Shown here piece after piece: positions 52,064 through 63,866 of a DNA stretch of 64,000 bases. The notes beneath the pieces were generated by a model. The model was not told the DNA's origin. It did not search any database and worked only from the letters and a program-made list of their open reading frames with translations. Source of the DNA: Streptomyces sp. H39-S7. Lineage in GTDB: Bacteria; Actinomycetota; Actinomycetes; Streptomycetales; Streptomycetaceae. Location: contig NZ_JAPVLU010000006.1 in NCBI RefSeq assembly GCF_027158205.1, forward strand, positions 124,001 to 188,000, read 5' to 3'. Position 1 is the first letter of the stretch. The number at the start of each line of letters is the position of its first letter. Position numbers and translations under genes: made by a program.

Positions 52064-52095
52064 ACTACCCCCTGTCATCACTACCCCCTGTCATC
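52064..52095 (-). repeat. Tandem 16-bp direct repeat upstream of the small ORF
   Basis: ACTACCCCCTGTCATC occurs twice without a gap (52064-52079 and 52080-52095). On the minus strand each unit reads GATGACAGGGGGTAGT and the copy nearer the gene supplies the AGGGGG ribosome-binding site of the 29-codon ORF. It may be an operator or a local duplication. Confidence 0.6.
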
Positions 52096-52247
52096 GGCGG
52101 GACCGGTAGCGGAACGCCGTACGGGCACCCCGCCCGCACCAACGCCCCCGTGCCACTTCACCCGTGACAAGGCCTCCAAGATCACGGGTATTCCCCACCC
52201 CCGCGAGCCCCGTCGAGGGCGCCGAATCCGTCACCCGGCCATGCGAA

Positions 52248-52281
52248 AGGTCCGGCGCCGACTCCCGTCGACACCGGACCT
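52248..52281 (-). terminator. Terminator of nrdJ
   Basis: AGGTCCGG and CCGGACCT (52248-52255 and 52274-52281) form an 8-bp outer stem with further imperfect pairing inside. It lies 44 nt downstream of the nrdJ stop. Confidence 0.6.
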
Positions 52282-52324
52282 CTCACACCCTCGACCGCGG
52301 TTCAGCGCCGCGGCACGCGTTCGA

Positions 52325-55219
<2,895 letters not shown>

Positions 55220-55349
55220 GTGCCGCCTCCCAATACAGGCAAAACGCCTAGAAGTGCGCGGATCATCCCGCCGCACCGTTCTTTGTCCAACGCCTCGGCG
55301 CAGCGCGCCTCGGCAAATCTGTGGGTACCGCCGCTGATCGGCCGCTCGG

Positions 55350-55862
55350 TCAGTCAGCGGCGGGGACGGGCGCGGGGACCCCGAGGTCCTCGTCGAGCCC
55401 GCGAAGGTTCGTGGGTGGGAGCTGCTCGCGCAGCTCCACGATGGCGGCCTCGAAGTCCTCGAGCGAGTCGAAGGCCCGGTAGACCGAGGCGAAGCGCAGG
55501 TACGCGACCACGTCGAGCTCCTGCAGGGGACCGAGTATGGCCAGTCCCACGTCGTGGGTCGAGAGCTCGGCGCTGCCCGTCGCCCTGACCGCCTCCTCGA
55601 CCCGCTGCCCGAGCTGGGCGAGCGCGTCCTCGGTGACGGGGCGGCCCTGGCATGCCTTGCGGACGCCGGCGATGACCTTGTCCCTGCTGAAGGGCTCCGT
55701 GACGCCGCTGCGCTTGATCACCATCAGGGACGCCGTCTCCACCGTGGTGAAGCGGCGGCCGCAGTCGGGACACTGGCGACGACGGCGGATCGAGGTGCCG
55801 TCGTCCGTGGTGCGGCTGTCCACCACACGGCTGTCGGAGTGTCTGCAGAAGGGGCAGTGCAT
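55350..55862 (-). CDS. nrdR: Transcriptional repressor NrdR
   Basis: NrdR, 170 aa, an ATP/dATP-responsive repressor of ribonucleotide reductase genes. The N-terminal zinc ribbon has C3, C6, C31 and C34 ([15 protein letters not shown]), and an ATP-cone domain runs over about residues 46-136 ([20 protein letters not shown]). The ATG at 55862 follows GGAGGGGATAGGGAAC and begins MHCPFC, the fixed start of the family. Its own promoter carries two NrdR boxes, so autoregulation is expected. Confidence 0.97.
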   Translation of the reverse strand: MHCPFCRHSDSRVVDSRTTDDGTSIRRRRQCPDCGRRFTTVETASLMVIKRSGVTEPFSRDKVIAGVRKACQGRPVTEDALAQLGQRVEEAVRATGSAELSTHDVGLAILGPLQELDVVAYLRFASVYRAFDSLEDFEAAIVELREQLPPTNLRGLDEDLGVPAPVPAAD

Positions 55863-55994
55863 GTTCCCTATCCCCTCCTTCATTCAGCCCAAACCGGCGG
55901 CTGAGCGCACGACGATGACGCCCCCGGGGTCTGGTCGCAACCCCTGGGAACAGCCCCAAGCATAGGCGATCCCTTGAGGTGTTGAGCCCCGGGG

Positions 55995-56041
55995 ACCACT
56001 ACCGGTGGTGGCTGGCACTTACTTAACCACTAGATCTGGTG
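55995..56041 (-). promoter_or_regulatory. Two NrdR boxes upstream of nrdR-nrdJ
   Basis: ACCACTACCGGTGGTG (55995-56010) and ACCACTAGATCTGGTG (56026-56041) are 16-bp palindrome-like repeats with start-to-start spacing of 31 bp, three helical turns. This is the layout known for tandem NrdR boxes. The right-hand box partly overlaps a candidate -35 (TTGGCA) on the minus strand. Confidence 0.75.
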
Positions 56042-56180
56042 CCAAAGTCCCAAGCGCGTCATTCCGCGTGTCGCGGCGGCGCGGCGCGTCGGAGCATACG
56101 TGACGTCGCGCCTGGACGGGATGGGAGGGCGGTGGTGCGACACTGGGGGCGTTGGTCGCGGAGGGCCCCGGCCCCCACCT

Positions 56181-56195
56181 GGTAATCGAATTACC
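56181..56195. repeat. A/T-rich palindrome between nrdR and lexA
   Basis: GGTAATCGAATTACC has perfect 6-bp arms and a 3-bp centre. It stands out in a high-GC genome and lies between the NrdR boxes and the SOS box. It may be an operator. Confidence 0.4.
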
Positions 56196-56250
56196 GTTCG
56201 ATCAATACACCCGATACCTTGATCACGTCAGGTGATTTACAAAATTTCAC

Positions 56251-56266
56251 TCGAACGTGTGTTTGG
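56251..56266 (+). promoter_or_regulatory. SOS box of lexA
   Basis: TCGAACGTGTGTTTGG matches the actinobacterial LexA operator TCGAAC-N4-GTTCGA in the left half and GTT of the right. It is 158 nt upstream of the lexA start, which implies a fairly long leader, and is consistent with autorepression. Confidence 0.75.
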
Positions 56267-56423
56267 CGCAACCTTTCGAAACCCACTACCGTTGTACTAA
56301 CTGTCCGCGACAGTTGAGCGGGCCGACCGCACCCATGTGGTGCGGTCGTAGGACGTGGAGACCTTGCCGCCGGGCAGTCTGCGAAGCGTCTGTCACAGGG
56401 AGAACATCTCGAGAGGGGCCGCC

Positions 56424-57194
56424 GTGACCACCACCGCAGACACCGCAGCATTGACCGCCCAGGACCGCTCCCAGGATCGGCTCGGCCCGATGGACGCCAT
56501 GAACGACGAAACGCCCAAGCCCGCCCGCTCCCTCCCGGGCCGCCCGCCCGGGATCCGTGCGGACAGCTCCGGCCTCACCGACCGCCAGCGCCGGGTCATC
56601 GAAGTGATCCGCGATTCGGTGCAGCGCCGCGGCTACCCGCCGTCCATGCGCGAGATCGGCCAGGCCGTCGGCCTGTCCAGCACCTCCTCGGTCGCCCACC
56701 AGCTGATGGCGCTGGAGCGCAAGGGATTCCTGCGCCGCGACCCGCACCGCCCGCGCGCCTACGAGGTCCGCGGCTCCGACGCCACGCACTCGCAGCCGAC
56801 CGACACCACCGGCAAGCCGTCCGCGTCGTACGTGCCGCTCGTCGGCCGGATCGCCGCCGGCGGGCCGATCCTCGCCGAGGAATCGGTCGAGGACGTCTTC
56901 CCGCTCCCCCGCCAGCTGGTGGGTGACGGCGAGCTGTTCGTCCTCAAGGTGGTCGGCGACTCGATGATCGAGGCCGCCATCGTCGACGGGGACTGGGTCA
57001 CCGTCCGCCGTCAGCCCGTCGCCGAGAACGGCGACATCGTCGCCGCGATGCTCGACGGCGAGGCGACCGTCAAGCGCTTCAAGCGCGAGGACGGCCATGT
57101 CTGGCTGCTCCCGCACAACTCCGCGTACCAGCCCATCCCCGGTGACGAGGCGACGATCCTCGGCAAGGTGGTGGCGGTACTGCGCCGGGTCTGA
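56424..57194 (+). CDS. lexA: SOS-response repressor LexA
   Basis: LexA, 256 aa. An actinobacterial N-terminal extension (about residues 1-48) precedes the winged helix ([20 protein letters not shown]). The cleavage site is A145-G146 in [10 protein letters not shown], with catalytic Ser180 (VVGDSMIE) and Lys217 (ATVKRF). It represses DNA-repair genes until RecA triggers self-cleavage. The GTG at 56424 follows GAGAGGGGCC. The 3' end converges on dinG with a terminator between. Confidence 0.96.
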   Translation: MTTTADTAALTAQDRSQDRLGPMDAMNDETPKPARSLPGRPPGIRADSSGLTDRQRRVIEVIRDSVQRRGYPPSMREIGQAVGLSSTSSVAHQLMALERKGFLRRDPHRPRAYEVRGSDATHSQPTDTTGKPSASYVPLVGRIAAGGPILAEESVEDVFPLPRQLVGDGELFVLKVVGDSMIEAAIVDGDWVTVRRQPVAENGDIVAAMLDGEATVKRFKREDGHVWLLPHNSAYQPIPGDEATILGKVVAVLRRV

Positions 57195-57210
57195 ACGACC
57201 CCTCACGACC

Positions 57211-57244
57211 GGGCCCCGGGACCTCTGCGCCGGTTCCGGGGCCC
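57211..57244. terminator. Bidirectional hairpin between lexA and dinG
   Basis: GGGCCCCGGGA (57211-57221) pairs with TTCCGGGGCCC (57234-57244), with one wobble and a 12-nt loop, between convergent stops. Confidence 0.65.
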
Positions 57245-57261
57245 TGCCATGTCCGGACGCG

Positions 57262-59334
57262 TCACCCTGCGGCGGCCACGTCCTCCGCGGCCACGGCCGC
57301 CTCGCCGGTCACCGCTTCGCCGGTCACCGCCTCCTCCGCCGCTGCCTCCTCCACCGCTTCCGCGGTCTCGGCGATGGCGTTCGCCGTCGCGTCGATGGCC
57401 GCCAGCGAGCGGCGCACCTGGTTGCGATCGGTGGTGTACCAGAGGTCCGGCATTCCGGCCCGCAGGAAGCTCCCGTACCGCGCGGTCGCCAGCCGGGGGT
57501 CCAGGACGGCGACGACGCCGCGGTCACCCGAGGCGCGGATCAGCCGGCCGGCGCCCTGCGCCATCAGCAGCGCCGCGTGCGTGGCGGCCACCGACATGAA
57601 GCCGTTCCCCCCGCGCTCCTCCACCGCCTTCTGCCGCGCGCTCATCAGCGGGTCGTCCGGGCGCGGGAACGGGATCCGGTCCATCACCACCAGCTGGCAG
57701 TTCACCCCCGGCACGTCCACCCCCTGCCAGAGCGAGAGCGTGCCGAACAGGCAGGTGGCCGCGTCCTCCGAGAAGGTGCGGATCAGCTCCCCGAGCGTCT
57801 CCTCGCCCTGCAGCAGGATGGGGTTGTCGAGCCGGCCCCGCAGCTCCTCGGCCGCCGCCTGGGCGCCCCGCATGGAGGAGAACAGCCCCAGCGTGCGGCC
57901 GCCCGCCGCCTGGATCAGCTCGGCGAGCTCATCGAGCATGTCCTCGCGGCGGCTGTCGCGGCCCGGCTGGGCGAGGTGCTTGGCGACGTAGAGGATGCCC
58001 TGCTTGGGGTAGTCGAAGGGCGAGCCGACGTCGATGCCCTTCCACGGCGGCACGTCCTCGCCCTCGACGCCCTCCGGGGCCAGTCCGAGCGAGGCCGCGA
58101 CCCCGTTGAAGTCGCCGCCGAGCCGGAGGGTGGCGGAGGTGAGCACCACGGAACGGTCCGTGAAGAGCTTCTCGCGCAGCAGGCCCGAGACGCTGAGCGG
58201 GGCGACGCGCAGCGACGCGCCGAACCGGTCGTGGCTCTCGCACCAGACCACGTCGTACTCGGAGCCCTGCACAATGCGCTCGGCGACCTCGTGGACGTGC
58301 TCGACCGAGGCGAGCGCCTGCTTGCGCACCGCGTTCTCGTCCTGGACCGACTTGTCGCGGGTCTCGCCGATCGCGGTGATCACCTGGCGGCAGGCGTCGC
58401 GCAGCGCCGCCAGCGCGAAGCCGAGGTCCTCCGGGATCTCCTCCAGGCGGCCGGGCAGCGCCAGCTCCATCAGCCGCTCGAACCCCTCCGAGGCGCTGAG
58501 GAGCGCGTCGGCAGCCTTCTCGTTGACGAGCTTGGCGGCCCGCCGGACGGCGCGGTTGACGCTGCCGGGGCTGATCTCGCCGGTCGCGACGCCGGTGACG
58601 CGGGAGACCAGCTCATGCGCCTCGTCCACGATCAGCACCTCGTGGCTGGGCAGCACCGGCGCGCCCTCGATCGCATCGATGGCCAGCAGGGCGTGGTTGG
58701 TGACAACCACGTCCGCGAGCTTGGCGCGCTCGCGGGCCGCCTCGGCGAAGCACTCCGCGCCATAGGCGCACTTCGTGGCGCCGAGGCATTCGCGCGAGGT
58801 GACGGAGATCTGCGACCAGGCCTTGTCGGAGACACCGGGGGTGAGGCCGTCGCGGTCGCCGGTCTCCGTCGCGTCCGCCCAGTCGCGCAGCCGGAGCAGG
58901 TCCTTGCCGAGCTTGCTGGTGGGCGCGGCGGCTTCGAAGACGTCGAAGAGACCGTCCTCCTCTTCCTGCGGCACCCCTTCGTGCAGGCGGTGCAGGCAGA
59001 GGTAGTTCGACCGGCCCTTGAGCATGGCGAACTGCGGCTCGCGGCGCAGCAGCGGCTTCAGCGCCTGGACGGTGCGCGGCAGGTCGCGCTCGACCAGCTG
59101 CCGCTGCAGGGCGAGGGTGGCGGTCGCGACCACCACCCGCTCGCCGTGGGCGAGGGCGGGGACCAGGTAGCCGAGGGACTTTCCGGTACCGGTGCCGGCC
59201 TGTAGGAGCAGATGGGCGCTGTCGTCCACTGCGGTCTCGACGGCCTGGGCCATCGTGACCTGGCCGGGGCGCTCCACACCGCCGACGGCGGTGACGGCTG
59301 CGTGGAGGAGTTCGGTGAGGGCGGGCTTCGTCAT
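57262..59334 (-). CDS. dinG: DinG/XPD-family ATP-dependent DNA helicase
   Basis: A 690-aa superfamily 2 helicase of the DinG/XPD type. Walker A is QAGTGTGKSLGYL and Walker B is LIVDEAHEL. Four cysteines around YLCLHRL, SRECLGATKCAYGAECF fit the Fe-S cluster. The later motifs are LTSATLR and AQGAGRLIRASGDRGVVAVL. The C-terminus ends in an Ala/Glu-rich low-complexity tail. It unwinds damaged or R-looped DNA. It is convergent with lexA; I saw no SOS box upstream of it, so LexA control is not shown. Confidence 0.93.
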   Translation of the reverse strand: MTKPALTELLHAAVTAVGGVERPGQVTMAQAVETAVDDSAHLLLQAGTGTGKSLGYLVPALAHGERVVVATATLALQRQLVERDLPRTVQALKPLLRREPQFAMLKGRSNYLCLHRLHEGVPQEEEDGLFDVFEAAAPTSKLGKDLLRLRDWADATETGDRDGLTPGVSDKAWSQISVTSRECLGATKCAYGAECFAEAARERAKLADVVVTNHALLAIDAIEGAPVLPSHEVLIVDEAHELVSRVTGVATGEISPGSVNRAVRRAAKLVNEKAADALLSASEGFERLMELALPGRLEEIPEDLGFALAALRDACRQVITAIGETRDKSVQDENAVRKQALASVEHVHEVAERIVQGSEYDVVWCESHDRFGASLRVAPLSVSGLLREKLFTDRSVVLTSATLRLGGDFNGVAASLGLAPEGVEGEDVPPWKGIDVGSPFDYPKQGILYVAKHLAQPGRDSRREDMLDELAELIQAAGGRTLGLFSSMRGAQAAAEELRGRLDNPILLQGEETLGELIRTFSEDAATCLFGTLSLWQGVDVPGVNCQLVVMDRIPFPRPDDPLMSARQKAVEERGGNGFMSVAATHAALLMAQGAGRLIRASGDRGVVAVLDPRLATARYGSFLRAGMPDLWYTTDRNQVRRSLAAIDATANAIAETAEAVEEAAAEEAVTGEAVTGEAAVAAEDVAAAG

Positions 59335-59424
59335 AGGGAAACCAGACTAAGGGGGCGGACTGACAACGCGGTCCCGCCCCTGGACGCGCTGATCGTTCGT
59401 CGTACGCGATCCGGCACCCGGTGC

Positions 59425-59430
59425 TAACTT
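59425..59430 (+). promoter_or_regulatory. -10 element of a leaderless promoter at 59438
   Basis: TAACTT, preceded by TGC, is followed by 7 nt and the ATG of the kinase gene, with no Shine-Dalgarno. Confidence 0.55.
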
Positions 59431-59437
59431 CTGGCGC

Positions 59438-60694
59438 ATGTCGTTCGAGTCGGCCGGGGATATCGGCGTGGGAACCGTTCTCAACGGCCGGTACCGGCTG
59501 GAGGTCGCGCTCGGTGGCGGCGGCTTCGGACAGGTGTACTCGGCGTGCGACCAGGCGCTCGGCCGGCAGGTGGCGGTCAAGGTGCTGACGCTTCGCCCCG
59601 AGTGGGCGGACGGTGAGCGGTCCGCGCGGCAGGGCAGGTTCCGCCGGGAGGCGACGGCCGCGGCCCGGCTCAGCCACCCGAACGTGGCCGCCGTCCATGA
59701 CGCGGGCGAGCACTCCGGCGCACCGTTCATCGTGATGGAGCTGCTGCGCGGCCAGGACCTGCGGCAGGTCCTGGCGGAGCGGGGCGCCCTGCCGGTCGCC
59801 GAGGTGGTGGCTTACGGCATCCAGATCTGCGCGGGTCTCGAGCACGCGCACGGCCAGGGGCTGGTGCACCGGGACATCAAGCCGGAGAACCTGATGCTGC
59901 TGCCACGGGGCATCGTCAAGATCTGTGACTTCGGGCTGGTCGCGGAGCGGGGGGCGAACGTCACCCGGTACACCGGGCCGATGTCCATGCTGGGTTCCCC
60001 GCCGTACTTCTCCCCCGAGCAGGCGCTGGGCCACGAGGTGACCGGCCAGGCCGACCTGTACGCGCTGGGGTGCGTCCTCTACGCGCTGCTGGCGGCGGCT
60101 CCGCCCTTCTCCGCGGGGAACACCGTCGGGTATGCGTACCTGCATGTGCACGAGGCGCCGGAGCAGCTGATCACCCGCCGTCCCGGGGTTCCCGCCGCGG
60201 TCGCCGAGGTGGTGCACGCGCTGCTCGCCAAGGACCCGGCGGACCGGCCGGCCGGTGCCGCGGAGACCGCGGAGCGGCTGCGCGCGGCGCTCCGGCCCGC
60301 GCCGTCCCGGAGACTTCCGGAGCCCGCGAAGGCTCCGCGGCAGGACCTGCCCCGGACGCCGACCGTGCTGGACCGCCGGCCGCAGGACATCACCGCCTGG
60401 TCGCGGCTGGAGGAGGCGGAACGGCTCCTCGCGGCGGGCCGGTTCCCCGACGCCGACCGCTGCTACTGGAATCTGTACCAGCAGCTCAGCCGGTCGGGCG
60501 GGGAGAGCGAGCCCGCCGCGTTCGCCGCGCTGTTCGGCCGGGCGCGGGTCCTGGAGGGGCTCAACGGCCCGGCCACGGTCGTCCGCCGGCTGACGGATCT
60601 GTCGGCGCGTACGGCGGCGGCGCTGGGCCCGGACCACCCGCTGGCGCGCTGCGTGACGTCCTACGCGGCGGTCAGGACTCCACCCGTGCGGTGA
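59438..60694 (+). CDS. Serine/threonine protein kinase with TPR-like C-terminus
   Basis: A 418-aa Hanks-type kinase. The Gly-rich loop is LGGGGFGQVYSA, the ATP lysine K48 (VAVKVL), catalytic D146 in HRDIKPEN and DFG at 164-166. The activation loop holds several Ser/Thr (NVTRYTGPMSMLGSPPYFSP). After about residue 285 a Pro/Arg linker leads to a helical repeat segment (LEEAERLLAAGRFPDADRCY). There is no transmembrane segment or PASTA domain, so it is cytoplasmic. It overlaps the convergent FHA-domain gene by 23 nt, and an FHA protein is a typical substrate of such kinases. Confidence 0.92.
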   Translation: MSFESAGDIGVGTVLNGRYRLEVALGGGGFGQVYSACDQALGRQVAVKVLTLRPEWADGERSARQGRFRREATAAARLSHPNVAAVHDAGEHSGAPFIVMELLRGQDLRQVLAERGALPVAEVVAYGIQICAGLEHAHGQGLVHRDIKPENLMLLPRGIVKICDFGLVAERGANVTRYTGPMSMLGSPPYFSPEQALGHEVTGQADLYALGCVLYALLAAAPPFSAGNTVGYAYLHVHEAPEQLITRRPGVPAAVAEVVHALLAKDPADRPAGAAETAERLRAALRPAPSRRLPEPAKAPRQDLPRTPTVLDRRPQDITAWSRLEEAERLLAAGRFPDADRCYWNLYQQLSRSGGESEPAAFAALFGRARVLEGLNGPATVVRRLTDLSARTAAALGPDHPLARCVTSYAAVRTPPVR

Positions 60695-61184
60695 CGTCGG
60701 CGGCCAGCCGCAGCGCGTCGCCCGGGCGCAGCGCCACGCGCTCGCCCGCGGTGATCCGGGTGCCGCGCACGAAGGTGCCGTTGGTCGAGCCCTCGTCGGT
60801 GATCCAGGCGGAGCCGTCGGGGTCGACGCCGACGCTGGCGTGCAGCCGGGACAGGTTGTCGCGGCCGACGAGGAAGCGCACGGACGGGCACTGCTGCGGA
60901 TCCCGGCCGAGCCGGATGCGGCCGCCCGGTTCGATGACGGCCGCGCCGTCGGGGAAGACGAGCCGCAGCACCCGGCCGGGCGCGTCACGGCGGGTGATGC
61001 CCGGCACCGGCACCTGTGGCGGCAGCGTCAACGTCACCGCCGACGGAACGGCCGCCGGCGCGGGAGCCGCCATCAGGGCGAACGGTACGTAGCAGCCCCG
61101 GCAGACGAGTTGGCCGGAGACCGCGCCGGCCAGGCCGCACTCCGGGCAGGGCCGGCCGGCGCCGTCGTCATCACCGTGGTGCAT
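60672..61184 (-). CDS. FHA-domain protein with N-terminal zinc ribbon
   Basis: A 170-aa protein. C13, C16, C28 and C31 (CPECGLAG, VCRGC) form a zinc ribbon; the FHA domain (about residues 75-165) has IRLGRDPQQCPSVRF, NLSRLHASV and STNGTFVRG, the phosphothreonine-binding signature. It probably binds a phosphorylated partner, and the convergent kinase is the natural candidate. The ATG at 61184 follows GGGAGGCGG. Its 3' 23 nt overlap the kinase gene. Confidence 0.9.
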   Translation of the reverse strand: MHHGDDDGAGRPCPECGLAGAVSGQLVCRGCYVPFALMAAPAPAAVPSAVTLTLPPQVPVPGITRRDAPGRVLRLVFPDGAAVIEPGGRIRLGRDPQQCPSVRFLVGRDNLSRLHASVGVDPDGSAWITDEGSTNGTFVRGTRITAGERVALRPGDALRLAADVTARVES

Positions 61185-61263
61185 CGCGCCCCCGCCTCCC
61201 GCTCCCGTGGTCTCCCGACACGGTATCCCCACCCGTTTCCGGGCGTGGAGCGCGAGGCGGGTT

Positions 61264-63060
61264 TCAGGGGCCGCTCAGGGGGTTGCGGACCGTGCCGTGG
61301 ACGGCCGCGTGCGGGCGGTCGGGACGGTCGCGGTACCCGTCGAGGTGCAGCCGGTTGCGGTTGAGGCAGAGCCGGTCGATCCGTGGGGTGAGCAGGTCGA
61401 AGGTCGCGAAGCGCTCCTTCAGCTCGGGGAAGCGGTCCTGGTGCCGCAGGACCGTCTCGCGGACCAGGGACCAGAAGACGCTCTCCGGGACGCCCAACTG
61501 GTCCTCGCACAGCGGCGCGAGGTAGCGGAAGACCCCGATGAAGAGCCCGGAGTGGATGAACTGGGTGAGGAAGGACGGGGGTTCGGTGAGCAGTACCGCG
61601 CCGACGTCCGCGGGCATCGCGTCGTGTTCCGGCAGCGGCTCCGCCGAGACGTTGATGTCGTCGACGAAGTCCTTGACGGCGAGCCGGACGGGGACGTCGT
61701 GCTCGTCGAAGACGACGATCGCGTTCTCCCCGTGCGGGGAGAAGACCGTCCCGTACTGGTACAGGAAGTGCAGCAGCGGGGGCAGCAGGCTCGCGAACAG
61801 GTGCCGCAGCCAGACGTACGGCGCCAGACCGGAGCGTTCGACGAGCTCGGCGGTGAAGGAGCGTCCTGACCGGTCGGTGTGCAGCAGCGCCGCGAGCGTA
61901 CGGGCCCGCTCGCCGGGGCCGAGCCGGCCGGTCAGCGGCTCGCGCCAGATGCAGCCGAGGAGTTCGCGGTACTGGTAGGGCACGCCGGGGATCCGGTCGT
62001 ACAGCGGGTGTTCGACGGTGATCGAGGCGACCTCGCCGAGCAGGATCACCCGGGTCTCGTCCCGCAGGAACGGATCGGCGTCCCGCAGCCCGTGCACCCA
62101 GGCGGTGACGGCGGGGGCGGCGAGGGTGCGCTCGGTGGGCAGCCCGCGCCAGACGAGGGTGTTGAGGACGGACAACGGCAGCTTGACCGTGCGGCGGTCC
62201 GTGCGGCTGGTGTTGAGGAAGGTCCTGATCGACTGCTGGGGCAGCCGCAGGTCGTTGTCAGTGCCGAGGGGCAGGATGGATCCGTCGGCGAGATGGGCGG
62301 CGAACAGGGGCGCGATCGTCTCCTCCCACTGCCACGGGTGGACGGGTAAGAGGAGGTGGTCGGCGGGGTCGCGGCCCTGGTCGGTAATGGTGCGGGCGAA
62401 GGCGGCGCGGACGTCCGGGGGGAGTTCTTCGGCGTAGAGCCGCTCGGGGGTGTCGAGGGCGGCGACGCCCCGGTACTGGGCGAGGTCGCGGTGGACGGCG
62501 ATCCAGGGAAGGCGGTGGTGCCGACGGGCTTCGGGAGCCCAGTGCGCGGCGTCGGCGGCGGAGAAGCCGAGCCGGCCCTTGTTGGCGACGAGCCAGGGGT
62601 GGCCGGTCTGATGGCCTTCGACATCCGCGTAGTCGAGTGCGGCGAGCTCGGCGGCCGTGACCGCCGTGGCGTCGAGGCGGACGTCGGCCGCGAGGGTCGC
62701 CAGGAGCTCGCGGATCAGATGCCCCGTGGTGTCGCCCGGCAGGTCCAGCACGGTGTCGTGCGCGTGGGCGAGGAAGTGCAGCGGGTCGCCGGTCGGCGTG
62801 ATGGAGCCGGCGTCCACGTACCAGCTGCCGTAGGCGCCGCGGCGGGCGCGGAACCGGTAGACGACGTCGTCGCGCAGCGCCAGCCGGTAGGGCGACGCGC
62901 CGTCCCCGCTCCCGGAGGCCGCGTCGGCGACGGGACCGGCGTCGGGGTCCGGTTCCGGGGTGATGACGGCCTCGTACGCGTACTCGGCGAGCATCTTGGC
63001 CAGCATGCGGCGGCCGGCGACCTGCCAGCCGGTGCCTCGGAGCGGGGAGTGGATGGGCAT
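61264..63060 (-). CDS. IucA/IucC-family NRPS-independent siderophore synthetase
   Basis: A 598-aa NIS synthetase, which joins a hydroxylated amine or amino alcohol to a carboxylate by ATP-dependent adenylation. Motifs in order are HPWQWEETIAP, TFLNTSRTDRRTVKLPLS, HGENAIVVFDE and KDFVDDINVS. It is in a cluster with a GNAT acyltransferase and a second NIS synthetase. The ATG at 63060 has GAGGAGC upstream. I saw no iron box in the 86-nt gap before it, so the promoter is probably further upstream in the cluster. Confidence 0.92.
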   Translation of the reverse strand: MPIHSPLRGTGWQVAGRRMLAKMLAEYAYEAVITPEPDPDAGPVADAASGSGDGASPYRLALRDDVVYRFRARRGAYGSWYVDAGSITPTGDPLHFLAHAHDTVLDLPGDTTGHLIRELLATLAADVRLDATAVTAAELAALDYADVEGHQTGHPWLVANKGRLGFSAADAAHWAPEARRHHRLPWIAVHRDLAQYRGVAALDTPERLYAEELPPDVRAAFARTITDQGRDPADHLLLPVHPWQWEETIAPLFAAHLADGSILPLGTDNDLRLPQQSIRTFLNTSRTDRRTVKLPLSVLNTLVWRGLPTERTLAAPAVTAWVHGLRDADPFLRDETRVILLGEVASITVEHPLYDRIPGVPYQYRELLGCIWREPLTGRLGPGERARTLAALLHTDRSGRSFTAELVERSGLAPYVWLRHLFASLLPPLLHFLYQYGTVFSPHGENAIVVFDEHDVPVRLAVKDFVDDINVSAEPLPEHDAMPADVGAVLLTEPPSFLTQFIHSGLFIGVFRYLAPLCEDQLGVPESVFWSLVRETVLRHQDRFPELKERFATFDLLTPRIDRLCLNRNRLHLDGYRDRPDRPHAAVHGTVRNPLSGP

Positions 63061-63146
63061 GGTCGGTGCTCCTCTGCGGGGACGGCGCGGCTGCGGACGG
63101 GGATCGGCGGAGGTCTCGATGGGCCCAGGGGGTCGGGAAGTGGCGG

Positions 63147-63839
63147 TCAGAGCAGATGCCGCACGGCGCGGTCGCGGATCATCAGAGCCGCCCGTTTGTC
63201 CGGCAGCTCCACTTCCGCGGAGAACCGGTACCCCGCGGCGAGGAACGCGGCGACGGAGGGGGTGTTGCGCAGATCGGGTTCCGCGATGACGCGCGCGCAC
63301 GCCGGCCGGCGGTCGAGGACGAGGTCCGCGACGGCGCGCAGCAGCGTGCCGCCCAGACCGCGCGCCCGGTCGTCGACGACCCCGATGAGCAGGTGCACCC
63401 CGGTGTCATGGAGGCGGGAGGGGTAGTAGCGGGCGATGGGGTCGAGATCGGCCCGGTAGATCTCCCAGTAGCTCATGGGGGTGCCGTCCAGGACGCCGAG
63501 GCAGGGGACGCTGCGGCCGTCCCCGTCGAGCTGCCCGCGCAGATGCCGCTCGGTGATCCGCGGTTCTCCGGCGAGTTCCCAGAACTCGGCGACCGCCGGG
63601 TCGTTCATCCAGCCGGCGATCATCGGCAGATCGCGTTCGACGGTCGCGGGAACGAGCTGGAAGGTGCCCGCCCGGGTGGCCACCGGCCCCCAGCCGGCGA
63701 CGCCGTCGAGCAGGCCGCCGTCCGCGCCCGGGGCCCCGGTGGAGCGCCGCGGATCCGGCGCGTTGAAGAGGGCGAGGACTTCGTCGGACAGTTTCAGGTC
63801 CAGGGTGTCCTCGGTGGTGGAGTCGGCGGGCGGCAGCAC
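63147..63839 (-). CDS. GNAT acyltransferase of hydroxamate siderophore synthesis
   Basis: A 230-aa acyltransferase of the IucB/RhbD/AlcB type. It acylates an N-hydroxylated amine. The family signatures FQLVPATVERDLPMIAGWMN, EFWELAGEPRITERHL, MSYWEIYRADLDPIARYYP and HLLIGVVDDRARGLGGTLLR are visible. The GTG at 63839 follows GGAGGGAGCC. The gap to the upstream synthetase stop is only 27 nt, indicating one operon. Confidence 0.9.
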   Translation of the reverse strand: MLPPADSTTEDTLDLKLSDEVLALFNAPDPRRSTGAPGADGGLLDGVAGWGPVATRAGTFQLVPATVERDLPMIAGWMNDPAVAEFWELAGEPRITERHLRGQLDGDGRSVPCLGVLDGTPMSYWEIYRADLDPIARYYPSRLHDTGVHLLIGVVDDRARGLGGTLLRAVADLVLDRRPACARVIAEPDLRNTPSVAAFLAAGYRFSAEVELPDKRAALMIRDRAVRHLL

Positions 63840-63866
63840 GGCTCCCTCCTCTCCTGGTCGGACCGC

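Noticed and set aside
55220-55349. Cobalamin riboswitch before nrdJ
   Set aside because: The gap is only 130 nt and I saw no B12-box-like segment; expression is explained by the nrdR operon.
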